Shown here: piece after piece, positions 11,105 through 19,597 of the stretch
Layout of the letters: every line of letters begins with the position of its first letter
Numbering within the stretch: the first letter of the stretch is position 1
Source of the DNA: Hamiltosporidium tvaerminnensis
Lineage: Eukaryota; Microsporidia; Dubosqiidae
Length of the DNA stretch: 64,000 nt
Reading direction: 5' to 3'
Assembly: GCA_022605425.2 (NCBI GenBank)
Contig: JAKIMF020000005.1
Span: 530,501-594,500 of the forward strand
Notes under the pieces: model-generated
Seen by the model: only the letters and a program-made list of their open reading frames with translations
Databases searched by the model: none
What the model was told of the DNA's origin: nothing
Translations under genes and position numbers: made by a program

Positions 11105-11300
11105 TTTAAAACTATCTGAATGACAACGATTGTTTTGAAATGGAGTAAAATCATAGGTGATAGTTTGTTTGGATATAAACAACACTAGACTTATATACGA
11201 ATCCTCTATAAATCCTGAGTTATAACCGATTAAAATAGACAAATATAAACCTTTTATTCGTTTATCCTCGACACTGAGAGATAAAGAGAAATGAAGTAAG
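11105..11300 (+). repeat. short diverged Rep700-related copy
   Basis: Plus-strand counterpart of the copies at 8.2-8.65 kb: a Rep700-like 'gtttggatataaacaacact' segment at about 11164-11190, then the ~100-bp extension ending in 'tttatcctcgacactgagag' (about 11262-11281). Confidence 0.5.
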
Positions 11301-12129
11301 TAAGTGTGGTATTTTAAAATATTTAAATCTGTGGTGTTTTATGAAAAAAGTTATTAAAATTTCTTATTTTTAAGTATAAATTTTATATTAGACTTATCAC
11401 ATATTTTTATAAAAAACTGTATTTATAAAAAACTGTATTTAAAAAAAACTGTATTTAAAAAAAACTGTATTTATAAAAAACTGTATTTAAAAAAAACTGA
11501 ACTTAAAAACTAACTTTATTTAAAAAAAAACGATTCTTAAATTTACTAATGATTTTACAAAATTGTTTTTTAATAATATACTGTTTTGAAAAGTTAGTGA
11601 AATAATAGGCATTCAAAAGTTATAAATATGTTAAATGTGTACTTTAATAAATATTTTCAAATATCATGTATTTGATTCCGTTGAAATAAAATTTTAAAGA
11701 AAATTTTTTTTTAAAGATATGTGAAGTAAGCAAGTATATAAAAATACAACAAATAAGAGCATCTGAAAAGACTTTCTTAGGTAGTTATCACCTTTAAATT
11801 TACTTTTATACTAAAAAAACACTTAAATAGATTCCTATTTTTACTTCATTCTTTAATGATTAAAATCGTATGTAACAACAAAAAAAAGAAATATTTTTGA
11901 TTTAATAAATTTCCTTTAGAATATTAAGCATTTTTATTTAATTAGAACGTTATTTTTTTATTTAAAGCATTCACATATGAATTTTTAATTGTAAAATTTT
12001 CCATGAGAAACTTTCAAATAATTATTACAAATAGAAGAAATATTTAAATTTAAATATAATATAATTTTCGATATTCTTCTTTAAGCCTTTCTGTATGTAT
12101 TATAATATTAATCTTTAAACATTTAAGAA
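11301..12129. repeat. AT-rich spacer with a short tandem repeat at about 11407-11505
   Basis: Within this gene-free spacer a 16-18-bp unit, ttataaaaaactgtat with A-run variants, is repeated about six times in tandem from 11407 to about 11505. The remainder shows nothing recognisable. Confidence 0.65.
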
Positions 12130-12300
12130 TTTATATTTTATTTAATAAAATTCTGGGTTAAAATATTTTTACCATTTTTATATGTTTTCTTCTACCTCTT
12201 TAAACACTACTGTCTCTTCTTCCAAATCCGGATTTTCATTTATGTTATTGGTCGGTTCCTCCAAAGTGGTTCTTCTTTGTGAAATAAGGGATGTAAAATT
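12130..12300 (-). mobile_element. 3' end fragment of the RLE-LINE
   Basis: The minus strand matches the last ~150 bp of the intact LINE (codons for the acidic C-terminus, stop and 3' UTR with 'ttttaacccagaatttt'), fairly well conserved. It is 5'-truncated and ends about 40 bp before the NOC2 start codon, so a retrotransposon tail occupies the promoter side of NOC2. Confidence 0.8.
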
Positions 12301-12341
12301 TTAAATATTTTCTTATAAAAATAAAATATTTTTAACCGTTA

Positions 12342-13067
12342 ATGTCGTTGACAATAAAACAAATATATGAAAGCAATAATATAGAAGAAAATATTGTAAA
12401 ATACAAAAAAGATATTTCAATATCAAAATTGAAAGAAGAAATAATGTATCTACAATCAGAAGAAATCAAAAGAGAAAACTTGTTTCTATTTGTATTTTAT
12501 TGTGAAATTTTATGTGACTTAGTAAAAAATAAAAATTTAATCAGAGAATTTGTAGATACTATTATTACAATGATAGAATGTAAAACAAAAATAAAGAATT
12601 GTATATTTAGAATACGGTTAATCAATGTTTTACTTAAATGTGGGGTATTTAGTGGAATATGTGATTTGGTATTCAAAACCATTAAAACTATAACAAATTG
12701 CAAAATTAGTAATAATTTAGACAAAAAGAGAACTTTTACTTTAGATGATATAAAAGTAGGAAATGACACTGCACAATCTCCTGAATATAAAGATTATGTA
12801 ATAAGAGAATGTGTTAATTCCCTTACTAAAGCATTTAATTTGATTTCTAATACTATGGGATTTCCAGAAATTTCTAAAATAGTCATAGAAAATATTAAAA
12901 ACAATAAGTATGATGAAGATATTTTAATAAAGGAATTCAGTCAAAAACTAGAATCTCATTCTCAATATATTAAAAAATTAAGGAAGGAATACGAGGGTAA
13001 GGCTGTTAGTATCAAAGATTTGGAGGATTTTGAAAAAAAGTGTAAGACATTGCTACCATCAAAATAA
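12342..13067 (+). CDS. NOC2: Noc2-like nucleolar complex protein (60S biogenesis), short form
   Basis: Noc2 pairs with Noc1 and Noc3 to assemble and export pre-60S particles. The 241-aa product matches only the C-terminal half of Noc2: a helical segment FRIRLINVLLKCGVFSGICD, like the family's 'fplqliraLixlsxxtgxfiPla', then the FTLDDIKVGNDTAQSPEYKD block and the terminal 'FxQKLExxxxYIxxxRk' helix. Yeast Noc2 is about 700 aa. Unlike most genes here it has no CCC/GGG triplet before the ATG, and a LINE tail lies 40 bp upstream, so the 5' part of the gene may have been lost or separated; alternatively microsporidia keep only the conserved core. Next downstream is the LINE, then TSR3 and ENP2, two more ribosome-assembly genes. 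Confidence 0.65.
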   Translation: MSLTIKQIYESNNIEENIVKYKKDISISKLKEEIMYLQSEEIKRENLFLFVFYCEILCDLVKNKNLIREFVDTIITMIECKTKIKNCIFRIRLINVLLKCGVFSGICDLVFKTIKTITNCKISNNLDKKRTFTLDDIKVGNDTAQSPEYKDYVIRECVNSLTKAFNLISNTMGFPEISKIVIENIKNNKYDEDILIKEFSQKLESHSQYIKKLRKEYEGKAVSIKDLEDFEKKCKTLLPSK

Positions 13068-13995
13068 TTAAAACTTCATTTTTAAAAAAATTAAAATTTG
13101 GTAAATATTTCTAAAAAAAAATAATTAATTTTTACTTTTGTCATTTTACTTTGCAAAAATACATATCCTAGAAATTATATTATTCTTTTAATTGTCTTAA
13201 ATATTCTCGTTTAAATTTATGATATCCTAGAAATTATATCATTCTTTTAATTGTCTTAAATATTTTCGTTTAAATTATCTTTGATATCCTAGAAATTATA
13301 TCATTCTTTTAATTGTCTTAAATATTTCCATCAAAATTATCTTTGAATTAAATTTTCATTTTAGAAAGTAAAATGAATATTTGATCTTTAGCTGTTTTGA
13401 TTTTTATTGTATAAGTAAATTAATCAAAATATATTTATTAATAAATATTTTTTAAAAAATTATCTTTCTATTCTCATCTTGTACTCCATATATTTTATAT
13501 ATAAAAATGTAAATTAATTAAATTAAATAATTATAAATTTAAACTTGTTTTTGTCTTTTTATAGAAAAAAATAAAATTTATAATTTTTTCGAATAAATTC
13601 AAATACAAATTTTAAAAAATCAAAATTTTCGTGTACACTGAAGTTTTTAAAAACATATTTAAACTAATAAGTCTAAATAAATAAAACGGTCTTTAAATTA
13701 CCTAGGGTGATATACTGTTTATAAAAGTTACCATCTGGATGTATATAGGATATATGATTTTTAAATTGCTTAATAAAATATGAAGTTCATAGAGTCTTTG
13801 TCGGAAGAAATATGTATGTGACAGTTAATTTTTAAATTGAATAGATCAAAATAAAAAAATATTTTATTCAAATATGTAAAATTTATTTCCACAGAGCAAT
13901 CTAGAATCGTATTAGAACAATGGCAATGAGGTAAAAAATTATTTAAATTTATAAAATAGATTGTCTATTATTCAATAATAAATGTTCGAAATTTA
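13068..13995. repeat. spacer with three-copy tandem repeat at 13163-13345
   Basis: Three tandem copies of a ~60-bp unit starting 'atatcctagaaattatat' begin at 13163, 13222 and 13284; differences are few substitutions and a small indel in the 'atctttg' junction. The rest of the spacer is AT-rich with no gene. Confidence 0.8.
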
Positions 13996-14749
13996 ACAAA
14001 AAAATTAATCTTTATTTAAAAGTATCACATCGTTTTAGAATAGTGGCCAGTGTTATATTTGTTTTCATGACATTAACGCAGTTCTAGGTTTAACATAAAT
14101 GACTGCTACCCTAACACTCCAAAAGTAACCCTGCGATACCTCATCCCAAAGCCGTTCAATACCAGATGTGTAGAACCTAATTAATAGGCGAGGCAGTTGC
14201 CCGGAGTTCGTTAATGTTTGTTGCATGGAGTGTGAATGAAGGCCGAAGCCCCCCTGGGCACCCCCAAGACTATGCAGCATTCCCACTTACTCTACACTTT
14301 CTGAACCCAATAAACTTATAGCTAAGATATATTTCAGAGATTTACATGGGGTCCACCCAGACAGTGCAATGTCATACCAACAGGTATAACCTGCTACTTA
14401 GCTTTCCCGGCTTTAAATAGGTTTATTGTTTTATATCTCCCAGGCGCTAAGTCTTCTAACCCGAGTGAGCAAGGCTAGGTTTCCATACTTTTACATGGCA
14501 ATTACCTACATGTTCAGCTGCGGTCTGCAATCTGGTTACATAAAAAACTACAAATAAATTTGTAGAAAAAGTTTCTCCTTTTCTTAGACCTCTCCCCCTC
14601 CTAACAACTCCCATGGAACAACCGAAGATGTAATGTGGTTTTATTCCCATTAAAAATCCAAACAATGATCTTTACACCAATTTCACACACTTATTGCCAA
14701 GCAGAAAGTTTTTTATGTGGTTATCCTCCCTCCACACAAAAAAATTAAT
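13996..14749 (-). mobile_element. Rep700 retroposon, full copy with 14-bp target-site duplication
   Basis: Element body 14010-14735 (726 bp, minus orientation) between perfect duplications acaaaaaaattaat at 13996-14009 and 14736-14749. Read on its own strand it starts 'gtggagggaggataaccac', whose ends can pair (GTGG/CCAC), contains a near-perfect palindrome at 14548-14565, and ends '...atgtgatacttttaaataaag'. It has no open reading frame of note, no inverted or long terminal repeats, and is much richer in G+C than its surroundings. It lies directly upstream of the intact LINE, in inverted orientation, possibly inside the LINE 5' UTR. Confidence 0.85.
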
Positions 14750-17700
14750 ATTCCTAATTAAAATAAATTTAAATCAGTATTTTAAAAGTTTTTTTTTTGA
14801 TTATGGGTAGAAAGAAAAATGTTAGCAGCGAAATATCGAATAATACCAAAATAAAGGCTGCAAACGACGCTGATGAGGTGAAAAAGAGTGATAGTGAGAT
14901 ACAAAAATGTAAGCTACACCCACCGGCGATTCCCCTACCTTCCTCCTCCTACACAACAATAACACCTCCACCACCAAGCCAAACATGCAGTAAAATGCAA
15001 AATAGTGGGCTTGACACCTTACCTTCGCCTAATGCACCAGTTCCCTCTTCGGTTGAAGTCTCTGCGTGCGAGCCATCGTACGACATGACAAGCCCCTGTA
15101 CTCTAGCTATTCCGGAAGGTAACAGGCTAATGGCATTGCGGACGATATTCGATTCCGTAACAGCCGACCCGAAGGAATGGCCTCGAATTGTTTTTTTTGC
15201 AGTACAGACAAGGTTTGAAAGAATGCCAAGAAATGGCTGGACAGAGCTTCACAGGTACTATAATGAGAAATTCGGCTGCACTGAAACTCTCGAAGTGTTA
15301 AAAAAATTGGCACAAAGTGAGATGGGAAAGGATGTAAAATCAGAAGAGAATGGAGAGCGACGTAGAATCGCCACTTGTCTCGCTGATACATGCACCTTGA
15401 CCGACACCACGGAGTACATAAACCTGAGAGATAAATTCTTGAGTAAAATCAAAGAAATCTCTGAGAACGAAATTGGAAAAGTAGTGGTCCGAACTAGAAA
15501 ACATCCAAATGAATTGGTTGATAGTAAAGTTCTGGATCTCATTAATCGAGTAGTCGGTGAATATGCAGGAGCTCATGTACCTGAGTCAATTACGGAAGCC
15601 GCGTATATCATGCAAGCTGCGCAGGTATGCTATGACGAGGCAACACGTAAAGAGAAGCCTAGATCCGCTTGGAAGGAAAACATAGAAAGTAAAATTTCTA
15701 AGTTAGTACTTTCCAAAGATCTCCTCGAGAAAGCTCGTAAGCAGGAAAAGCTCTCCACTTCGGAAACGAAGAGCCTTAAGAAAATCATGCGAGAGTTTAA
15801 TTTAAACTTGAGCAGCGTAACTGATCTTTCTGAGGCTTTAGTTAAGAAGAATGAGTCTTTGAATGTTTACGAGAAAAAAATTACGATGCATGAAAGTAGG
15901 AAGCAATTCCGAAAAGAGAATCGTATGTTTGAGCTTTTCCGAGGTCGATTTTATCGTGGGTTATCTGAGCGTGTGGAATCCGAGCATGTGGTTAGCCGTG
16001 ATGAAATTGTGAGTTTTTGGTCTACAATGTGGAACAAAAATGATGACACAGTCACGTACGATGATTATTTGATTCCATTTGTATCAGATAATCATCCGAC
16101 CACGTTTCCTTCACTTGATGAATTTGTGAATATCATTAATTGGCTCCCTAATTGGAAAGCTGCTGGAATTGATGGTATTTACAATTTTTTCATTAAGAAA
16201 CTTACAACTCTTCACAAATATCTTTATGATATTGTGAAAGTTATATGTTTAGAAGGAACACCTCAAGCTGATTGGTTTTACTGCGGGCTTACGTATTTGA
16301 TACCGAAAGGAATTCCACGAAGAGGCTCTGACTACAGGCCAATCACTTGTATGTCCAACCTCTATAAGTTAACGACAAAGTGTGTAACGAAAGTCGTTCA
16401 ACTTGAAGTGGAAAGGCGAGGGTTGCTTGCAGAGAACCAACTAGGGGCGGTAAGAGGTGTGCAGGGAGCGAAAGAGCAGGCTCTACTGAATATTGCCTTA
16501 AATAAAGAGTATGGAAACAATCTTAAGGCAACATGGATTGATGTTAAAAAAGCTTATGATTCAATAGATCATGCTTATTTAACTCAATGCATTGAAAACC
16601 TTAATTTACCTGATTGGATCCTGAAATTTATTAAGGTAATTATATCCAAATGGAAAATTGATATATCAGTAGGGCCTGAAAAAATCATGAGCAAGAAGAT
16701 TGATAGAGGGATTCTACAAGGAGATAGTCTGTCACCTTTGTTATTTGTGTTGTGTATGGATCCATTAAGCCGAAAGCTTAATGAAAAATACACAAAAGTG
16801 ACAGTACAAACAGATGCAGAATCCCATTCTACTAATCATCTCTTGTTTATTGATGATCTTAAGCTCCTTGCAAAAGACAGCTCCACATTGAGTGCTATGA
16901 CAGGCGAGGCAAAGGAATTTTTAGAGGTGATTGGCTTAGAGATTAACAAAGAGAAGTCAGCCACAAATGATACGTGTTGTGAAGATACTGCTACTCTTCT
17001 AGAAGGTGTTAGTGTTTACAAATATTTAGGAATAATAGAAGATAGCAGAGGAATCCCAACACGTAGCTCATTTGAAGAAGTACAGAGCAAACTTATATCA
17101 AGAGTTGAAAGACTTTGTCACACTAGATTAAATGCAAAAAATTTATTTTCTGCAATCAATCAACATGCGATATCGTTAATCAACTACCACATAGGAGTAC
17201 TTCGACTTGAACCGGCTGACTTCTCTAAGTTAGATGATGCAGTGCGTGCGGTGTTGGTTAAAAATAAGATACATCTCCGCCCAGGATGTAAAGAGCGGTT
17301 GTATCTTCCTAGAACAGAACTTGGAAGAGGCCTACATAGTGTTGAGTTGCGAAGCGAACATATGCTTCTGCAACTCTTGGATTGTCTGGAAAAAAGTAAA
17401 GAAATATCAACTAGACGAGCAGCAATCCTCAAGGTGGAGAATAATAATAAAACCCATCTTGCACTAATAAAAGGCTTCTTAAAAGTAAAGTACAGGTTGG
17501 CAGAAGAAGTCACTAAGAAAAGTTTAGAAGAAGCTCAACTTGCAAAACTATATAACGAAATAGAAAAACGAAAACTCCATTCAAAGTTATATAATGCAAG
17601 GAAAAATGAGCTTGTGAGTGTTAGTGACTCTTCAAGATGGCTAAAGAGAGGAAATATTAGGCCACGAAATGAAGCTGTGTTCTGCTATATCCAGGATAGA

Positions 17701-18610
17701 AATGTATTCTGGGGAGCAGATGGTGTGTGTCAACATTGCGGGAAGTCTGGTAAGACTGTGGATCATCTAGCAACTAGATGTGAAAAAATGCTAGGCCATG
17801 ATTACACTAGACGGCATAATGAAGTGGTTAGATGCCTACACCTTCTCCTTCTAAATAGATATAAGTTTAAGTCTTCAAAACGAATAAGGAGCCACTCAGT
17901 TCAAGAAATTCTTGATAATGAGTATGCAGAGATAAGAGTGGACACCAGAATTAAAACTGATGTTAAAATTCGGAATAACAGACCAGACATATTTATTTTA
18001 GATAAGAAGAAGAATAAGATAACACTCATTGAAGTAGGAATCACTTCCCAAGATTCACTTCAAATAGTTGAAACTGAAAAACTTAGGAAGTATGACCTGC
18101 TAGCCAATGAGTTGGGCCTTATTTATAAGTGTAGTGTTGAGATAATCCCTTATGTGATGACCTGGGACGGTATTGTGACAAAATACCATAAATCTCATCT
18201 TAAAAGACTAGAAATACCCATGAATGTAGAAGCATACATTCAGTCTATAGTACTTAAAAAGACAGTCGAAACTATTTCCTTTGATCGACGAAGAGGACTT
18301 GAGTCAGGACTAAATGCCGAAGAGAGCTGGGAGAGAGCGTCAATGGGTGTTATTATGAGATCAGAGATGCATGAGGAACCAATACCCCCTTTAAAAGAAG
18401 CGAAAACAGAGGAAGATGGTGCCAAAAATTTTAAACCAAAATATAAAGCCCCCTTTATTTTACAAGGAGGAACCACTTTAGAGGAACCGACCAATAACAT
18501 AAATGAAGAGTCGGATTTGGAAGAAGAGACAAAAGTGGTTAAAGAGGTAGAAGAAAACATGTAAAAAATGGTAAAAAATATTTTAACCCAGAATTTTATT
18601 AAATAAATTA
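14750..18610 (+). mobile_element. full-length RLE-LINE (R2/R4-like non-LTR retrotransposon), intact
   Basis: A single-ORF non-LTR element. The exact 5' end is not defined; comparison with the decayed copy at 59.7-63 kb shows similar sequence for at least 40 bp before the ORF. The 3' end is '...ttttaacccagaattttattaaataaa', shared with five other fragments in this window. No clean target-site duplication was found for this copy. It separates NOC2 from TSR3. Confidence 0.8.
14797..18564 (+). CDS. non-LTR retrotransposon polyprotein: reverse transcriptase + CCHC + restriction-like endonuclease
   Basis: 1255 codons, uninterrupted (a start at 14803, MGRKK..., is equally plausible). N-terminal ~430 residues: low-complexity Pro/Ser region then basic helical region, with no C2H2 finger that I can see. 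The RT domain (about 440-800) has YRPITCMSNLYK, then WIDVKKAYDSIDH at 579 (motif A), RGILQGDSLSPL (motif B) and FIDD at 684-687 (motif C; FIDD in place of the usual YADD/FADD). A zinc knuckle C-x2-C-x8-H-x4-C follows at 978. The restriction-like endonuclease has RPD at 1062-1064 and Glu 15 residues after the Asp (IEVG). RT-CCHC-PD-(D/E)xK in one ORF is the architecture of the R2/R4/CRE group. The C-terminus is acidic. All catalytic motifs are present, so it may be active. Confidence 0.85.
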   Translation: MIMGRKKNVSSEISNNTKIKAANDADEVKKSDSEIQKCKLHPPAIPLPSSSYTTITPPPPSQTCSKMQNSGLDTLPSPNAPVPSSVEVSACEPSYDMTSPCTLAIPEGNRLMALRTIFDSVTADPKEWPRIVFFAVQTRFERMPRNGWTELHRYYNEKFGCTETLEVLKKLAQSEMGKDVKSEENGERRRIATCLADTCTLTDTTEYINLRDKFLSKIKEISENEIGKVVVRTRKHPNELVDSKVLDLINRVVGEYAGAHVPESITEAAYIMQAAQVCYDEATRKEKPRSAWKENIESKISKLVLSKDLLEKARKQEKLSTSETKSLKKIMREFNLNLSSVTDLSEALVKKNESLNVYEKKITMHESRKQFRKENRMFELFRGRFYRGLSERVESEHVVSRDEIVSFWSTMWNKNDDTVTYDDYLIPFVSDNHPTTFPSLDEFVNIINWLPNWKAAGIDGIYNFFIKKLTTLHKYLYDIVKVICLEGTPQADWFYCGLTYLIPKGIPRRGSDYRPITCMSNLYKLTTKCVTKVVQLEVERRGLLAENQLGAVRGVQGAKEQALLNIALNKEYGNNLKATWIDVKKAYDSIDHAYLTQCIENLNLPDWILKFIKVIISKWKIDISVGPEKIMSKKIDRGILQGDSLSPLLFVLCMDPLSRKLNEKYTKVTVQTDAESHSTNHLLFIDDLKLLAKDSSTLSAMTGEAKEFLEVIGLEINKEKSATNDTCCEDTATLLEGVSVYKYLGIIEDSRGIPTRSSFEEVQSKLISRVERLCHTRLNAKNLFSAINQHAISLINYHIGVLRLEPADFSKLDDAVRAVLVKNKIHLRPGCKERLYLPRTELGRGLHSVELRSEHMLLQLLDCLEKSKEISTRRAAILKVENNNKTHLALIKGFLKVKYRLAEEVTKKSLEEAQLAKLYNEIEKRKLHSKLYNARKNELVSVSDSSRWLKRGNIRPRNEAVFCYIQDRNVFWGADGVCQHCGKSGKTVDHLATRCEKMLGHDYTRRHNEVVRCLHLLLLNRYKFKSSKRIRSHSVQEILDNEYAEIRVDTRIKTDVKIRNNRPDIFILDKKKNKITLIEVGITSQDSLQIVETEKLRKYDLLANELGLIYKCSVEIIPYVMTWDGIVTKYHKSHLKRLEIPMNVEAYIQSIVLKKTVETISFDRRRGLESGLNAEESWERASMGVIMRSEMHEEPIPPLKEAKTEEDGAKNFKPKYKAPFILQGGTTLEEPTNNINEESDLEEETKVVKEVEENM

Positions 18611-18666
18611 AAAGTATTCTAACGATTTTTAATACAATCTTATAAAATATCTTAGATGCCCATTAT

Positions 18667-19173
18667 ATGAAAAAAATAATTTATGAATTTGACCAATGCG
18701 ATAAGAAAAGATGTTCAGCACAAAAGCTGTTAAGAAGTAATAAAGTAATAGTGGGTAGAAGAAACACATATTTCAAAGGAATACTGCTTTCTCCAAATAG
18801 TAAAAAAGTAATATCTATTGAAGATAAAGATGTAATGGAAAAATACGGATTGGGTGTCATAGATTGTTCATGGTCACAAATGGAATCCATAAACGTAAAA
18901 GGAAATTCTAGAATACTTCCTTTTCTAGTGGCAGTAAATCCTGTAAATTATGGTAAACCTTTCAAACTAAACTGTGTAGAAGCAATGGCCGGTGCTCTAT
19001 ATATATGTGGATTCGAATCAGAAGCTTTTGAAATTTTTGAAGGATTTAATTATTGTGATACTTTCTTCAAAATTAATGAGGAAATTCTTGAGAGGTATTC
19101 TAAATGTAAAAATGGCGAAGAAATAATCGAAGAACAAACTAAATATTTAAATGAGAATAGAAGAGAGAAATAA
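18667..19173 (+). CDS. TSR3: Tsr3, 18S rRNA aminocarboxypropyltransferase
   Basis: Tsr3 transfers the 3-amino-3-carboxypropyl group of S-adenosylmethionine to a hypermodified pseudouridine in the decoding region of 18S rRNA, a late cytoplasmic step of 40S maturation. The 168-aa protein covers the conserved enzyme: EFDQCDKKRCSAQKL near the N-terminus, KYGLGVIDCSWSQ at 58-70, and the SAM-site signature FLVAVNPVNYGKPFKLNCVEA at 86-106. The variable C-terminal tail found in larger homologs is absent. CCC at 18659-18661 precedes the ATG by five bases. It starts about 60 bp after the LINE 3' end and is followed by ENP2 on the same strand. Confidence 0.93.
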   Translation: MKKIIYEFDQCDKKRCSAQKLLRSNKVIVGRRNTYFKGILLSPNSKKVISIEDKDVMEKYGLGVIDCSWSQMESINVKGNSRILPFLVAVNPVNYGKPFKLNCVEAMAGALYICGFESEAFEIFEGFNYCDTFFKINEEILERYSKCKNGEEIIEEQTKYLNENRREK

Positions 19174-19597
19174 ATTTTATTTTTAATTCTCATTTCCATT
19201 TCCTTTTAGTAAGAAATACTTAAATTGTATTTAAAAAACATTTTATCTTTTTAAATCTATTTTATAATATTCTTATGTTACAAATATTGTTCTTTAAAAT
19301 TGCAACTTAGTCACTCTATCGATATCTTTTCTTGAAAAATTTAATTTATAATTTAAATACGTAAATACGAAAGTAACTGATGTAAATGAAAAAAATGGTT
19401 CAAAAATTCGTTAAAAAAAATATTTTAAATTCTTTTTTGATTATTTTTAAATTTAGAAAATAGTAAAAAAAACTCAGATGAAAGTCAAATAAATATTGGC
19501 TTATAGATACAAGAAATCGTTGTAAATAAAAATTTGTTTTTAAAAACCGTTAAAAAATAAATTTTATTTAAAATTCAAAATATGTATTTGTAACCCC
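19174..19597. other. TSR3-ENP2 intergenic spacer
   Basis: AT-rich, with no gene. The CCCC at 19594-19597 directly abuts the ENP2 ATG. Confidence 0.45.

Noticed and set aside
11407-11505. CRISPR-like array
   Set aside because: Simple short tandem repeat without unique spacers; the organism is eukaryotic. No CRISPR array was seen anywhere.
13996-14749. Rep700 as a solo LTR
   Set aside because: LTR elements make 4-6-bp duplications and begin TG/end CA with adjacent primer sites; Rep700 has 14-bp duplications and none of these.
14797-18564. LINE insertion site defined by a short shared 'ttaaaagt' on both sides
   Set aside because: Eight AT-rich bases are expected by chance here and do not match the 14-bp size seen in clear cases.
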